This document shows positions 1 through 11,916 of a stretch of DNA of 64,000 bases, in pieces. Origin of the DNA: Lunularia cruciata (Eukaryota; Streptophyta; Marchantiopsida; Lunulariales; Lunulariaceae). Numbering within the stretch: the first letter of the stretch is position 1; the number at the start of each line of letters is the position of its first letter. The notes beneath the pieces are model-generated. The model did not search any database and was not told where the DNA came from. It saw nothing but the letters and a program-made list of their open reading frames with translations. The DNA is taken from positions 1,922,001-1,986,000 of the forward strand of contig OX419757.1 in NCBI GenBank assembly GCA_948567375.1, given 5' to 3'. The translations under genes were made by a program, and so were the position numbers.

Positions 1-796
1 GAAATGAATCCTCTTTCTAGTGCCTTTCACAGTGACGTTCTGTCCGTGGGGAACGAGTAAAGTTATCGGGTATCCTGAACGTTTAAACTCTTCAAAATTT
101 ACACCGTTGGCGATTTTTCTGTCTATGACTGGAGAAAGGTACTGCCGGGGGAGACCTCTGTGCTTTTACCTCCATATATTCTGGCTACGATGACGGTAAG
201 AAAGGACAACTTGAAGAATGCATCCGGAGATTCTTTGTTTAGGAGGCACATAAAGTGGATCTTCGTAATTCGAGTACATGTCTTTTCTAGAATACTCTTG
301 TTCTTTTCTACAAGACATCCACGTACCATGAACTCGTCCAAAGCTCGCATGCACCTCAGGATGACAGCTCGCGAGATAACTGCATATGAAAAGCATTTGG
401 AGAAAGAAAGGGGAAGATGTCTAGGGAATTGTGCCACTCTTTTGCCGTTGATGATCAGGACGCATCTGGAAAGCAAAAGGCTTGTTTGTGTATTGATATA
501 GGTAGGTATCAAAATACGAGAAATACGATTTAAGGGAATAATTTCGGTTTCAGTCCAAAATTCTGTGTGTATAAGCAGTTCCCATGATCTCTCCTCTTGA
601 GGACACTGGACTCGATTCCTACCAAAAGATGGAAACAAAATAACGCCCAAAAATGGGTCGCCTCTTGACCCCTAAAGCGTCATAATGTCGAATGCGCATG
701 TAATATCTACAACACTTACCTTGTCTTTATTCCGAATTTGGCCATTGGAACCGAGTCCCTGTTGTTAGAACGAATCACTAGAGGAAACCATTCAAG

Positions 797-830
797 ACGT
801 GCATGTATTTGTGAAAAAATACATGCACGT
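797..830. repeat. Perfect 14-bp inverted repeat (hairpin)
   Basis: The arms 797-810 (ACGTGCATGTATTT) and 817-830 are exact reverse complements around a 6-nt loop (GTGAAA). The stem is AT/GC mixed, so it is not a simple repeat. No RT or transposase reading frame adjoins it. It could be a small hairpin-forming element or the terminus of a short non-autonomous element. Confidence 0.85.
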
Positions 831-3363
831 TATTGTTAACAAAAGGAAAATAAACGAGGAAAAACCGCAAGATATGCAGAGCCTCATGTGAATTCTCTGC
901 ATTTCATCAACGAGAACCCACTTATGCATATCAGAATCAAAAAGCTTCTCGTGGAGATGAAGTTGTGTTACATTGCTGATGTATCCTTCTCGTGTATAAT
1001 TGTCTTAAGTTTTTATTCCCTCTCGCTCTGATGTATTCCCATATTCCTACGGGTAACATAGGCTTTCCCGTAGGTTTCCCGTAGAAGCAGCCTCTGGAGT
1101 ATTTGGTTTGGAGTGGGGGTTTCAGTTTGGCCATTTAAAATTACCTGATCACATTAAGGACTGGATTCCAGAGAGGAGAGGATTACGGGAAGGTTTAAAT
1201 AAATTGTCTGACAAATTGATATTGAGATTATGCCTGTTATGCGAAAAAGTGATATCAACGATACACATTGACCAGAAAATATTTGATTCTCGTGACCCAA
1301 AATATATTTACGGATTCTGGTACTTTACCCATGACTCATCCATAAATTTATTTATAAATAAATCTATTACTAAAACCCCCTATTGTCTCTATGCATCCTC
1401 CAACTATCGTTTTCAGTACTTCTGGTCGCATTCTCAGGTTTTGCTTCCAAATCTACCGTTCATATTAGATGTCTGCACTGGCGACCTCGCTGACATGTCT
1501 AGCAAGTGAGTTCCACCCAAGCACTGGATCTACACACTCTACTTTTACCTCGCTAGATCTCTAATTAACCAAATGAGGTCGCTCACTCCTCAATTGACTT
1601 ACGTCAAAGGCCATACGAATTCATTGTCTCTGCTGAACATGTGCAAGAGTTCAGAAACTATCTTGTCATAAAATGTCAACTGGATTCCATGATAACGAAA
1701 GTTTTGAGGTCAATGGGTCATAATCGTTTGCAGACTACGAGCCAAATCAATTGAAGCTCCTGACGACGAGGAGATAAGAGGCTCTCCGCTTTTCTTGTGT
1801 AGGTGTTTTCCTTTTCCCTAACACTTCTCCATACGGTTTTTCGATCATTCCAGTGTGTCACTTACCGATATTACGCAACGTCATACAATGATGATGATCC
1901 ATAGTGGCGCGAATGCATATCAGCTCTGCAATGAACAACTGCAGAGCCGGGAGTGGAATTCGGACTTCTAGTGAGTCTGAGAGTAACAATAGTAACAATA
2001 GCTGTTATAGTACTTCGATACTGCCGAGTCGTCAAGATCAACCATTAGTAACTCTCGTTCGTAACCCTCGTAAAGTCGTCTATCTGGGAGGTATCGATAC
2101 TAGTGGATAGTGATGCTGTTTGAACTTTAGTTCTTTGCTAGGTTCACGAGAGCCGCTTGCTGCGGTATATCATATGAATACTGCAAAGTGAAACCTGGGG
2201 CATAAAGACATTTATATATGAGAAATCATACAATTCTTCCAATCCTTCTTGTGTACTTTGTGGTCGCCTTTTCTCTCAATTCACAATATTGCAAACCTTT
2301 GTGATTGAGTTTGCTCTGGAAATTTCAGTTGCTCGAACTTGAGATATTTTTTTTGTACTGTATAGAAAAAGGTGTTTGAAGGTGGCCCCTCCATCCTCAT
2401 GGGACCTATTTCATAAGTGCAGTCGGTTCCTGCTGACTAATTTAATATGATCTAAGAGACTCTGTCCGCTAATTTTCTATTTCAAATAATTTTATACGGT
2501 TTAAGTATAATGGGACCCCCTAAAGTAGTTATTTCTCTACTAGTAATAAGATCTCTCTTGTGTGCTAAAATTTATTGATATGAGGATCCTTTTCATTATC
2601 TCCATCATATAATATAAATTAGTATTTTCCTCTCACCGATGTGGTTTCATAATAATAACGATATAATTTTCCAAAAATCAAGACACCGGTTCACGAATAC
2701 TTCTTTAAATTCAAAGAATAATTTGCTTTTTGAACATCTATGCTACAATGCGTCTCAATTCCTACGATTAGCCAGAGTCTTTCTACCGAGCTTGATTAAC
2801 ACTATAATATAATTAGTGGGCAGACGCTCAACGCAGACCTAAGGCTCGATTTCCACAACTTACCAGGCTTACCCCTAACCCTTACGAAGAGGTCAGACGT
2901 GGAGAAGAGAACGTTTCCACAGAAAGACCCCTAGGCAGATAAAAATATACCCTTTAGAACGTTCTCATAGAAATACTTGCGATTCTCAGGTGATAGTTCT
3001 TCGTATACTTTGGGGAATTGTAAGTTATATGACTTGCACAAGTAAAGATACGAGAGATTACTCATTGCGATGCTCTTGAAAGGGTGGAATCCTTCTCATC
3101 TCCCCCCTTCCGACGAATGCCCGATTGCCCATTGGCTTTCGCAATTAGGGAGTGGAGGCCTTTCTGCCGAGCCTAGGTTTCTCTTATCCCGTTGGTTGAC
3201 CTCATGCCCCTCCAGTATGAATAAGAAGTAAAATCAAACATCAAGCTCTGTGAAGTAACTAGTATCTCAAGGTGCAACCTATTTGGTTCGTGGGACATGC
3301 AGCAGATACTCCTCGGACTTGTGATTAGCTCATGAAAACTTACTTCAATTTGTTTACACATCA

Positions 3364-3577
3364 CAAGCATGCAAAATGGACACCTTAATCAGTGCTGCAA
3401 TGCTGTAGTTTCACCAATAGGTTTAATCTGTTGGAATGAAACTAATAGAGTGTTAAACCCCCAGTAAAGTCAAGCATGCAAGATGGACACCTTACTTAGT
3501 GCTGCAATGCTGTAGTTGCACCAGTAGGTGTAATTTATTGGAATAAAACTAACAGAGTGTGAAACCCCCAGTAAACT
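3364..3577. repeat. Tandem duplication, two 107-bp units
   Basis: Unit 1 (3364-3470) and unit 2 (3471-3577) both begin CAAGCATGCA and end near CCCCCAGTAAA. They share blocks such as GTGCTGCAATGCTGTAGTT and differ at scattered positions. The period is 107 bp. Divergence of very roughly one base in ten shows that the duplication is not recent. No coding frame is shared by the two units. Confidence 0.85.
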
Positions 3578-5110
3578 TGGCCGTTTAACGTACACAAAAT
3601 CGTTCCCTAGTGTTCCTTTTCTTATACTGGGAGCTCAACTTATCTATCTAATCACGATTGGATTCCGCTTTGCACAAAATACAGATCAGAAGATGGTCTG
3701 CTACCGGATTCTATAAATAGCTGCACCCTATGTTTTGCTAATAAAAGATTCTTCGAAGCATCCTCATCTATTGATCCGGAGCAGGTGAAGTAGTCACGGA
3801 AAGAGATCATATATAAAAGGAACGACAATTTGGCCGTTATGATAGAGCTGAACATCATTTGAGTCAATCAACAACCCCCCCGCCAGACACAAAAATCAGT
3901 TTCGCCTCGATAGTTGCAAGTTGAGAAAGCCAAAAGGTCATGGGAAGGAGAGAAATGATAGAGTCGTATTTTAATAACAGTAGTACTCGAGGTACAATAT
4001 TCATGCTCATGATCCATCATTGCTGTAGCGGATGTTGGTGGGTTCTTATCATTGTACAAATTCACCCCTGAGGTTCATCAAACTGAAGGTTTGGTGGAAG
4101 TTGTTGTCTGGATGAATAAGGCAACAATGAGTTCCTGAATGATACGACTGATGAAGACAATTGTTTCGCTTCTCTGTATACATGATTTTCGTATTCAGTT
4201 TAGGGTATGTACTCTTTGTCCGAAGGCTGAATTCTTGGTGTTGACCAGTCGGTCAGGCACAGGAGGTTCTGTGCAGTAAATTAATGATCCTAGGTTATCA
4301 GGCAGAACTTAATAACTACCCCGTAGAAGTGGTTTCGAACGATGAATTCATCGAGCATACCATTAGGCCTAACTGTAGGAATAGGGGAAGTCATATTCAA
4401 ATGATCGGTGTAAATAATGTTGACGACTTGTCCACCTTTGTGATACGAGCTCAATTAACACCATTGGCATGAGCTAATCTTTTCAGTTTCAAGCTGATCA
4501 GGATTTGAGAATTAAAGGATGATGTCGACGACTTGGTGCCAATATCCAGGAAGAGTTGAGCCTGATGCGAAATCACCAAGGGGCTTGATAGTCACAATCG
4601 GCTAGGTACTAGATACCTTTCAACTAGGCTACGCGGTCGCCCTGTGCCATACAGACAGCATTCCGGGATATATGATCCAATGTCCGAGATAAAGCTTTTC
4701 GGTGCATTTACGCGTTGTCCACTCTTCTCAAACTCGAAAATGTCATACGGTGTGGTTCAAATAGCTGGAAATTGAAGGAAAAATTGGTTCTGGTCTGCGT
4801 AGGAAAGTAAAGATATGCAATGCTTTATTACACATTGAGATAGTAGCAAGTGCATGCTACAACACATCATTGTACGCCTAAAGCTTAAAGGTATCCTAAA
4901 GCCTCACATGGATAACTTCTAGAACCACCAGGTTGGGCTCATTCCACCAGTAATACTCACGAGTAGATTCAGTACTATACATTGCATCTCACAACTCTCG
5001 TTACATAATGCTACAGTTGGTGCTAGGGTGGGTCCGCCACCAAGTGTTGTCTTTGATTTGGTGTACTCTATCCGCCAAAGAGAATATACACATTGTTGAT
5101 GAGATTTATG

Positions 5111-5207
5111 GAGAAGAAGGTGATAGCATGTGATAATAAGAAGGATGGAAAGACCTCATCAGGCCGGACAAGGAAAAGAACTAGGGGGTACATGGGCCAA
5201 GCCCCAA
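5111..5207 (+). repeat. 5' inverted terminal repeat of copy 1
   Basis: The reverse complement of 8824-8920 aligns here over roughly 95 bp. The match is strongest over 5141-5207, from AAGGATG through a CATCA block and ACAAGG to AAGCCCCAA at the inner edge. Around two thirds of positions agree by eye. The same end sequence appears at 9240-9280, 14245-14345, 56133-56222 and 59603-59681. Confidence 0.75.
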
Positions 5208-5603
5208 ACTTACCTAACTTTAAAAGGTTCAGCCGTTGGGGAGAGTGTGGAGACGGGAGAGAAGAGATATGTGAGAAGAAAGATATATATTTTCTGAGGG
5301 CTCTCTAGTATATAACATTTGAGTGACTACTCAATTCTGTTCTTTTTCCAATTTCAGTTCAGTTAATACCAATATTGAAGAATGAAGAATTGAGTAGAAA
5401 GTTATTTGGAATTTTAGGTTTTTTAGGGTTTAGAGTGATTATTACACATTGAAAGTGATGGGTTGGGAATTCTCAATTTTAACCTGTTGGTACTCATGCT
5501 TCAGTACCATGAGAACTTAGTTTGAAAATTTTAGAGATGTGAATTGAAAATTACAAGAGTTTATAGTTTTTAGGTTTAGAGAGATAGTATTTACTCATGT
5601 GAG

Positions 5604-6113
5604 TTGGGATGTGAGTGGTTGTGGTTTTGCATGTATGGGAAGAGATGGAGAGGAGCATTGTATGTTATTATCATTATTCTTGTGGTAGCCATGGCTACAC
5701 TTTCCTATGTGGGACCGCCTAGAGCGGCTCAAGATGCACCATGCCCGATGTGTCACCTACGCTTTACCTCGCAAGGGGTAAAGATGCATAAGGACTATGA
5801 TTGTACCACTTGAGATGCTCATGTGAGGCAAGCAACCACATCTACAACAATGACACTCAGGATTATGCACGGTTCCTGTATCTCTTTGTTGACAATTCCA
5901 AGGATTCCAATCAAATCATGGGAGTGGTTAGCTTTTCGAGCGGGTTGCATTTTGGGGTTATTTGAGACTAGTTTTCCATGTCCATGTCTATTCCATAGGC
6001 TACCTCATACATTGCATGATGAGGTTAGACAAGCTTTTTGCCTACCATTTGATTGTTTGGCATGTGATCCCTTGGACCAGTTAGCATGGTTCATATTCCT
6101 CTTACTCTTTTGA
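5604..6113 (+). pseudogene. N-terminal C2H2-finger region of the R2-like protein
   Basis: This is the start of the element's protein. One frame is open from 5604 to 6113 except for a stop at 5811-5813, where the copy 2 alignment suggests Trp. A C2H2 zinc finger is readable near 5740-5805: the cysteine pair CPMC, then a His at the end of the helix (KMHKDYDC). Copy 2 has an extra few residues (a second His) at the same place, so this copy probably lost part of the finger. In R2-type elements such fingers bind target DNA. The block after the finger (LETSFPCPCLFHRLPHTLHD type) is conserved in copy 2 at about 10530-10600 but I do not recognise it as a named domain. Confidence 0.65.
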
Positions 6114-6348
6114 TGATGTCTTCATTATGCTAGAGTGAGACATAGAGAGCGGGGCATAGAGAGATAGCTGTTGGATTTTGTCAATTCCGAGTGGAGGATT
6201 GGGCAGGCCTACAAGAGGAGTCTATAAGGGTTGCACGTTTTAGGAGACATATTTTGCCACGTGATACCATAGAGTACACTTGATTACAATGGTGTAGGAC
6301 ATTGGGTCAGGCAAGAGAGTTAATAGAGCAGCACAAGCGCTACACCCT

Positions 6349-7650
6349 TTGTTTATGGCTAGTCCTATTGATGAGATTATGTTTTCCCTATGCTCACTAC
6401 ATCCTATGGCAAGAGAGGGATTACCACTTGAGGTCTTAGATTATCAGCTTGAGCAGCCTTTATGTCTTGATTGGTCACTTTTTGCACAAGCATTGTGCAT
6501 TACTCCTCGCCTTTCCTCAAGAGCCTTGTCAGAGATGGTATATGAGCATCTTAGAGATTTCTTTCAGGCATATGATCTTTCTAGTGGTTTAACCAAGTTG
6601 TTTCAAGTGGTTGTAGCAATAGCAAGAGGAGATATTTTTATGTTTGTTAGTTGGGTGTTAGGTGCTAGTTGACTTCTTGCGATGGAGAAGGACATGGGGG
6701 GCATTAGACCAATTGCTATTAGAGAGATATTTTTGTGTCTGGTCAATTGCACCATTGTTCTTTAGCATCATTCTCACTTTTGACATCACCTCAGTCCTCA
6801 TTAGTTTGGAGTAGCTACACCTGGAAGATGTGAAGCTATATCTCTAGGCATTGGCACTCCTAGATATCCATATGGAGTGGATTGTCCTATAGGTAGATGT
6901 TGAGAACACTTTTCATAGCATCTTATGAACATACATCTTTAGAGAGCATAGGGAGGCTAGTGGATCCTTGGCAAGTCTTATTCCTTTTGTGCGGTCTTTC
7001 TATGGCTCTCTTGCTTCTCTTTACTACCAACATGGTTGTTCATAGGATAGAGTCACCATCTTGGAGTCAACTATTGGTACACGTTAGGGAGATCCTTTAG
7101 GAGGACCTTTATTTTCCATGACTCACTTTAGAGCTCTCTTATCTACTACTTTGGCCATGCTAGGTTGTGTATTTCCCTCCTTGGCAGAAGATACACACAT
7201 TGTGGGCCATGTAGATCAGATTAAGCAAGCCTTTGATCACCTGACTATCAAGCTACATCTAGTAAGCCTGAGAGTCAAGGTTTCAAACTGCAAGGCATGG
7301 TCCCCTTTAGGTATCCATCCCTATCTTGAGCTTCCAGAGGGATGTTTCACATCTATAGATGGACTAAGTGTTCTTGGAGTGCCAAGAAGATCCATGGATT
7401 TTGTCACATGCTTCTTAGACGGTGCCTTTGTAGAAAATATTCTCCATGTGGATGACCTTCCTTTACTAAGAGATCTACATGTGGCATTTTTTATACTCTC
7501 TTCTAGTATTCCTTATCAACCAACTTATCTCCTCAGCACAGTTCTCCCCTCCTTGACCTTCCTATCACGTCTAAGAGCCTTTGATAGGAGGATTATGGGA
7601 GTCTTTGGTGATATTATTGGACCAAGGACATTTGAGTGTGTGTGAAGGGA
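6349..7650 (+). pseudogene. R2-like reverse transcriptase, broken
   Basis: RT pieces lie in three frames (6349-6672, 6897-7100, 7118-7645), so several frameshifts separate them. Recognisable blocks are: VYEHLRDFFQA near 6540; the fingers motif GGIRPIAIREIF at about 6697-6732, typical of non-LTR RTs; the palm catalytic block at about 7184-7210; and a thumb region ending near GVFGDIIGP at 7600. The catalytic block reads LAEDTH here but LAADDTH in copy 3, so the first catalytic Asp has become Glu. The C-terminal part is closely repeated in copy 3. Activity is excluded by the stops and the altered active site. Confidence 0.75.
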
Positions 7651-8029
7651 TTTGATATATATATAGACATCTCTACCAATCTTGTGTGGAGGGATTTCTT
7701 GCTATCTATGGAGGAGATGGCACCTATAACAATTTTGGGTAGTTAGGCTCTCTTGGCACCTCTACTTCCCTCTCATTTTTTGGTTGTTGATAGGTCAATT
7801 TTGGAGACTTATGTGATAGAGGTGGAGGAGAAATCTTTCCTCTCCAGATGTCATTGCATTAGACAAGAGATAGTCTATCCCCATGGGCATGCAATGACCT
7901 TCTATCTTTGGCTTCACTATTGTTAGATTGGACTAGAGGTTTATAGTCTTCCTTGATGGAGCAACAATATTAACATACATTACATTCTCTCTTAGTTGAC
8001 TTGTCCATTCTTCATGCTACTAGAGCACG

Positions 8030-8740
8030 TCTTCACTCTTGCTCTAGCAAGGGTGTAGGCTCTTGAATCCTACCTTGACCATGCATTAGGGCATTTTGAC
8101 TCACACCAACTACTTTTTCTAAAGCAACGAGGTTTGGCCTAGGTTTGGTCCACCCATCTACATCTTCATTACTCACTTGTGAGTGTGGTTCTACATTAGA
8201 TACAATTGTGAACCATATGACACGATGTCCTTTTGGAGGATAGATCATAGCTACCCATGATGCTATTAGGGACATAGTGTTGCTATGGCAACTAAGAGTG
8301 GATTGGAGTGGCTTGGAGAGAGTGTTTATATGCTTTGTAGATGACATGTATCAGGGAAGACTTATACTTGGTTTTAGATGATAAAGGGATGGTAGCAGAT
8401 GTCATGGTTACAAACCGTACAAGTGATACAATTTTGGAGGGAGTGATTACCCATCCTCTTGGAAGGGTGGAAAGTGCAACAACATCTCACAAGGTCTCCA
8501 AGTATAGGGGTATGCAGCAAGGTCACCTCTTTGTTCCTCTAGCCTTGGAGTTATATGGAGCAATGGACACTACATTTAACACATTTTTTAGGGAGTGCAC
8601 AAGAGCTTATCATGATAGGCACCAGGGATACCACTCTCACTTGCATACTTTGTAGCATATTTTAGACAATATGTGCACATTGCACTATAGAGGGTAATGG
8701 TTGGTGCAATCCATAGGAGAGCAATCACACTAGGTGATGC
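8030..8740 (+). pseudogene. CCHC knuckle and restriction-like endonuclease
   Basis: A Cys/His block (CECGSTLDTIVNHMTRC, about 8173-8230) is followed by RADL-type and VADVMVT blocks and a SHKVSKYRG block. R2-type elements have a CCHC knuckle followed by a PD-(D/E)XK endonuclease just after the RT, and this order and these residues fit that pattern. The Asp of DVMV and the Lys of SHKVSKY are the likely catalytic pair. The open frame 8341-8655 holds the nuclease core and the following GHLFVPLALELYGAMD helix region. The upstream knuckle is in another frame. The endonuclease assignment rests on motif order and is not proven. Confidence 0.6.
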
Positions 8741-8823
8741 TTCTTTGGATGCTCTAGTTGTTTATAGACTATATGACTTGTGTAGCTTGGATATTATAGG
8801 GCAGATTTTTCAAATTGACTCTA

Positions 8824-8920
8824 TTGGGGCTTAGCACCATTTTACCTATTTTGTCTCACCCTTGTACAGCTTGATGAAGTCTTCACATCCTTCATGTTTT
8901 CTACACAATTGCTCTTTCTC
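8824..8920 (+). repeat. 3' inverted terminal repeat of copy 1
   Basis: The sequence runs from TTGGGGCTTAG inward, through TTGTACAGCTTGATGAAG, to TCTTTCTC at the outer side. It is conserved in copy 2 (14245-14345) and copy 3 (minus strand, 56133-56222), so it is a family terminus. It is the inverse of 5111-5207. Confidence 0.75.
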
Positions 8921-9239
8921 AACTTTAAAAGGTGAATGTCATATACTACAATAGCTCCATGCATAGTGCAAATGGAAAAAAGGATCTTCTTAACGTATAT
9001 TGGCCCCTCTTCCACCCTTTGTCCTTGTCTCTAAAAACAATTCCATTTGTAGTCTCTCTCAGTCTGTTATCTCCTCCCTCTATCCATCACTTGTTGTCTT
9101 AGTCTCTAGATAGAGTTCCATCCAAGGAACCATCCATTGTCTCATCCCCAAGAACACTTCCTTCCATAGTTCCACATTCCCTAAGTATCTATCCTAGTAC
9201 TAGGCTACAATCACCTATTAAAGGTTAATAAGATTACTT
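8921..9239. other. Spacer between R2-like copies 1 and 2
   Basis: This pyrimidine-rich stretch has many CCTC and CCAT runs and no reading frame or motif that I recognise. It does not match the leader of either flanking copy. Confidence 0.4.
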
Positions 9240-10254
9240 ACAAGGAACAGACCTAGTGGTAAAATGGGACTAAGCTCCAAATTTTCTTAGCTAAAGTGAC
9301 AGCTGCCTACTATAGTAGGAAAGGTAGCTATAGGGACCTTACAATAGGAATTAAGACAATGGATAGTGAAGATGGATGAAAGGATTAAGACCTTACAGTA
9401 GGATTGATCCCAAAGATAAGTTTCATTCATCCAAGGATGGATGAAACTGCCTCTAGGACATGGATAACAAATGGAGACAAAGATGCCAAACAAAATTGAA
9501 ATGACAAGTAGAGACCGGGACTTTGCATGTCTTCATGGGTTATTTATCCATGAAAAATGCGTGAAGATAGGGATGACAAATAGAATTGGGACAATGAGTG
9601 GGGATGTATAATACATATGTCCTTGTGGGTTTTATATGCCTTGTTCTTCATGCCTAGGGCTTACCCTAATAGTATCTTCAAGAGGAATCTGACCTAAAAT
9701 ATCTATCAGTATCTTCAAGGGGAATCTACCCTACAACATCTAAGATATGAGATTAATAAAGTAGCAACATACTCATTACAAAGTAGAGCAATTTCACAAG
9801 ATGAACCATTTATGCTTATTTTGGTTTTGAGAAGGGTGCAACAAGAGAGAGGGAGAAATGAGAGAAAAGATTTATCAAGTTTTGGAGAGCTCACCTCTCA
9901 CATGAATGAGTAGTCAATTTTGGTTCCATTGGTACCTAGATTGAAAGCTATGGAGAATTGAGTAGAAAGTTATGAGGAATTTTAGGTCTTTAGGGTTTAG
10001 AGTGAATACTTCACATTGAGAGTGATGGGTCAGAAATTTTCATTTTTAATCTTTTGGTATTCATATTTGAGTTCCATGGGAACTTAGTTTAAAAACTTTT
10101 GAGATGGAAAATTGAAAGTTATGAGAGTTTATAGTTTTTAGAATGGATAGATTTACTCATGTGAGTTGGGATATGGGGGATTGTAGTTTTGTAGGTATGG
10201 GGAGATATGGAGAGGAGCATCATGTGTTATGATTGTTATTCTTGTGTTAGCCAT

Positions 10255-11091
10255 TGCTACATTTCCTAATGTGGAGCCGCCCAAAGTGGCTCAAAATACA
10301 CCATGCTTAGTATGCCATTGATGCTTTACCTTGCAAGGAGTAAAGATCCATGTGGGAAGGATGCACAAAGACTATGATTGGACCACTTGGGATCCTCATG
10401 TGAGGCAAGCAACCATATCTACAACGGTGACACTTTGGATTGTGCATGCTTCTTCTATCCCTTTGTTGACATTTCCAATGATACCATTCAAGTCGTAATA
10501 GTGGTTAAGATCTCAAAGAGGTTGTGTCTTGGGGTTCTTTGAGACTAGTTTTCCATGTCTATGTCTATTCCATAGGCTACCCCATTCACTCCATGATGAG
10601 GCTTGATAGAGTTTTTGCCTACCACTTGATCATTTGGCACATGATCCCTTGGACGAGTTAGCATGGTCCTTACTCTTCTTACTCCCTTGATGGTGCCTTC
10701 ATTATGCTAAAGGACAACATGCGATGCATAAAGAGGTGGCTACTAGATTTTGTTGATTCCAAGCTAGAGATTGGGCTGCCTACATGAGGAGTTGGTTAGG
10801 GTTGCACATTTTAGGAGACAAGTTCAGCCAAATTATACCGCAAAGTCCTCTTGATTATGACAATGTAAGACATTGGGTCAGGCGGGAGAGTTTAGTAAAG
10901 TAGCACAAGTGTTACACCCTTTGTTTATGGCTAGTCCGAATGATGAGACTATCTCTTCTTACACTCACTAAATCCTATGGTAGGAGAAGGAGTACCATTA
11001 AAGGTCTTAGATCTAAGACTAAGCAACTTTTATGTCTTGATAGGTCACTTTTTGCATACGCATTGTGCATTGCCTCTTGCCTCTCCTCAAG
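10255..11091 (+). pseudogene. Copy 2 finger region and N-terminal part
   Basis: This region is homologous to 5695-6515 of copy 1. The C2H2 finger is more complete than in copy 1: a Cys pair around 10303-10317 is followed by two His codons in the stretch after the GGAGTAAAG block (about 10336-10372). The fingertip is in a different frame from part of the downstream sequence, and several stops interrupt it. It ends at CCTCAAGAA, where the copia-derived insertion begins. Confidence 0.55.
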
Positions 11092-11916
11092 AAGCAAGAG
11101 ACCTCAACCAGTAAAGAGTCAAAAATCTATGGGAGTTTAGCTTACAACACAAAGGAGTGCCATGACATAGAAAGCGATGAGGAGGGGTTCTCAACATAAG
11201 AGCTAGATTGTGGAATGTTGGTAGAATTGCAATTTTCCACAAATTGTTATGGATGGCTATTGGATTTTGGAGCCACCTCTCATATCTGTTACCAAAAGGA
11301 GTTGGTTTCAACTCTTCAACCTCTGAAGATTCCCAAGAGTGTTTGTTGTGGACTTAGGATCCTAATCCAATGTTAGGAACATGCAAAGTTCCTATTGTCT
11401 TCATGGGAAGATCTAATACAAGTTCTTGCAAGAGCTATTTGGAAAATTTGCTCTATGTTCTAGATTACACCAAGAACTTGTCATCAGTTTATCTCCTCAT
11501 GGAGCATAGAGTGGATATTTTATTTGAGAGTAAAAAAAAATCAATGTACTTTGAAGAAAGGAGAGCTGGTCCTTGGGCATGGTACTGCCAAAGAGAAGCT
11601 ATTCAAGTAGGTGGAAGTTGATTGTTCTGATTCTACATTGGTAGGCAAAAAAAATGATATTCATCTCTAGCATTTGAGATTAGGGTGCACTTGTCAAAGC
11701 AAAACCTATATGCTTTAAAGAAGGTGGTGGAGGGGTTGAAACTAGATCTCAAAGGAAACCTCAAATTTTGCATTGGGTGTGCAGAAGGTGAGGAACACAA
11801 GGCTCCTATCCCCAAGAAATCTTCATCTAGAGCTTCTAGTCTTCTAGATGCCATACATTCTGATGTATGGGGATACATGACTAAGAAGTCATTGAGAGGA
11901 GCAGCCTACTATATTT
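11092..11916 (+). mobile_element. Ty1/copia gag-pol fragment inserted in copy 2
   Basis: The fragment carries the copia order of a protease active-site region (DFGATSHICYQKELV, about 11254-11300; canonical copia has DSGA) and a gag-pre-integrase domain. The latter is open at 11685-11915, with LRLGHLSKQNLYAL upstream and the Cys pair CIGC. The start of the integrase core follows (LLDAIHSDVWG). There are no LTRs, and the copia sequence stops abruptly after AAYYIS. Copy 1 shows the empty site (CCTCAAGAGCCTTGTC at about 6510-6530), so the fragment was gained by copy 2. Loss of LTRs points to capture of a partial copy rather than an ordinary copia insertion. Confidence 0.75.

Larger units (their letters stand above)
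1..5090. other. Spacer DNA without a recognisable gene
   Basis: This stretch has more CpG and a more even base composition than the transposon-rich DNA that follows. Short open frames occur on both strands (for example 123-650 minus and 1108-1509 plus), but none shows a motif I recognise, and at 160-500 three frames are open at once. I see no LTR, RT or tRNA signature. The only structures I can support are the hairpin at 797-830, a weaker 8-bp hairpin near 1918-1945, and the tandem duplication at 3364-3577. It may hold exons of an unrecognised host gene, but nothing in the sequence proves that. Confidence 0.5.
5111..8920 (+). mobile_element. R2-like retroelement copy 1 with inverted ends
   Basis: A degraded element carries, in order: an end sequence (5111-5207), an untranslated leader (about 5236-5600), a C2H2 finger region, an RT, a CCHC knuckle, a restriction-like endonuclease and a closing end sequence (8824-8920). 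The leader, protein blocks and 3' end all recur in copies 2 and 3, which shows that this is one family. The protein order matches R2-type non-LTR retrotransposons. The two ends are inverted repeats of one another, which R2 elements are not known to have. The coding parts fall in several frames with stops, so the copy is dead. Exact termini and a target-site duplication could not be fixed by eye. Confidence 0.75.

Noticed and set aside
123-650. 175-codon open frame on the minus strand
   Set aside because: The plus strand (160-501) and a third frame (166-396, minus) are open over the same bases, no motif is recognisable, and no flanking gene structure supports it.
797-830. microRNA precursor
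   Set aside because: The hairpin is only 34 nt in total, too short for a plant microRNA precursor.
1108-1509. 133-codon open frame on the plus strand
   Set aside because: No recognised domain and no second exon or promoter that I could tie to it; could be chance in a long spacer.
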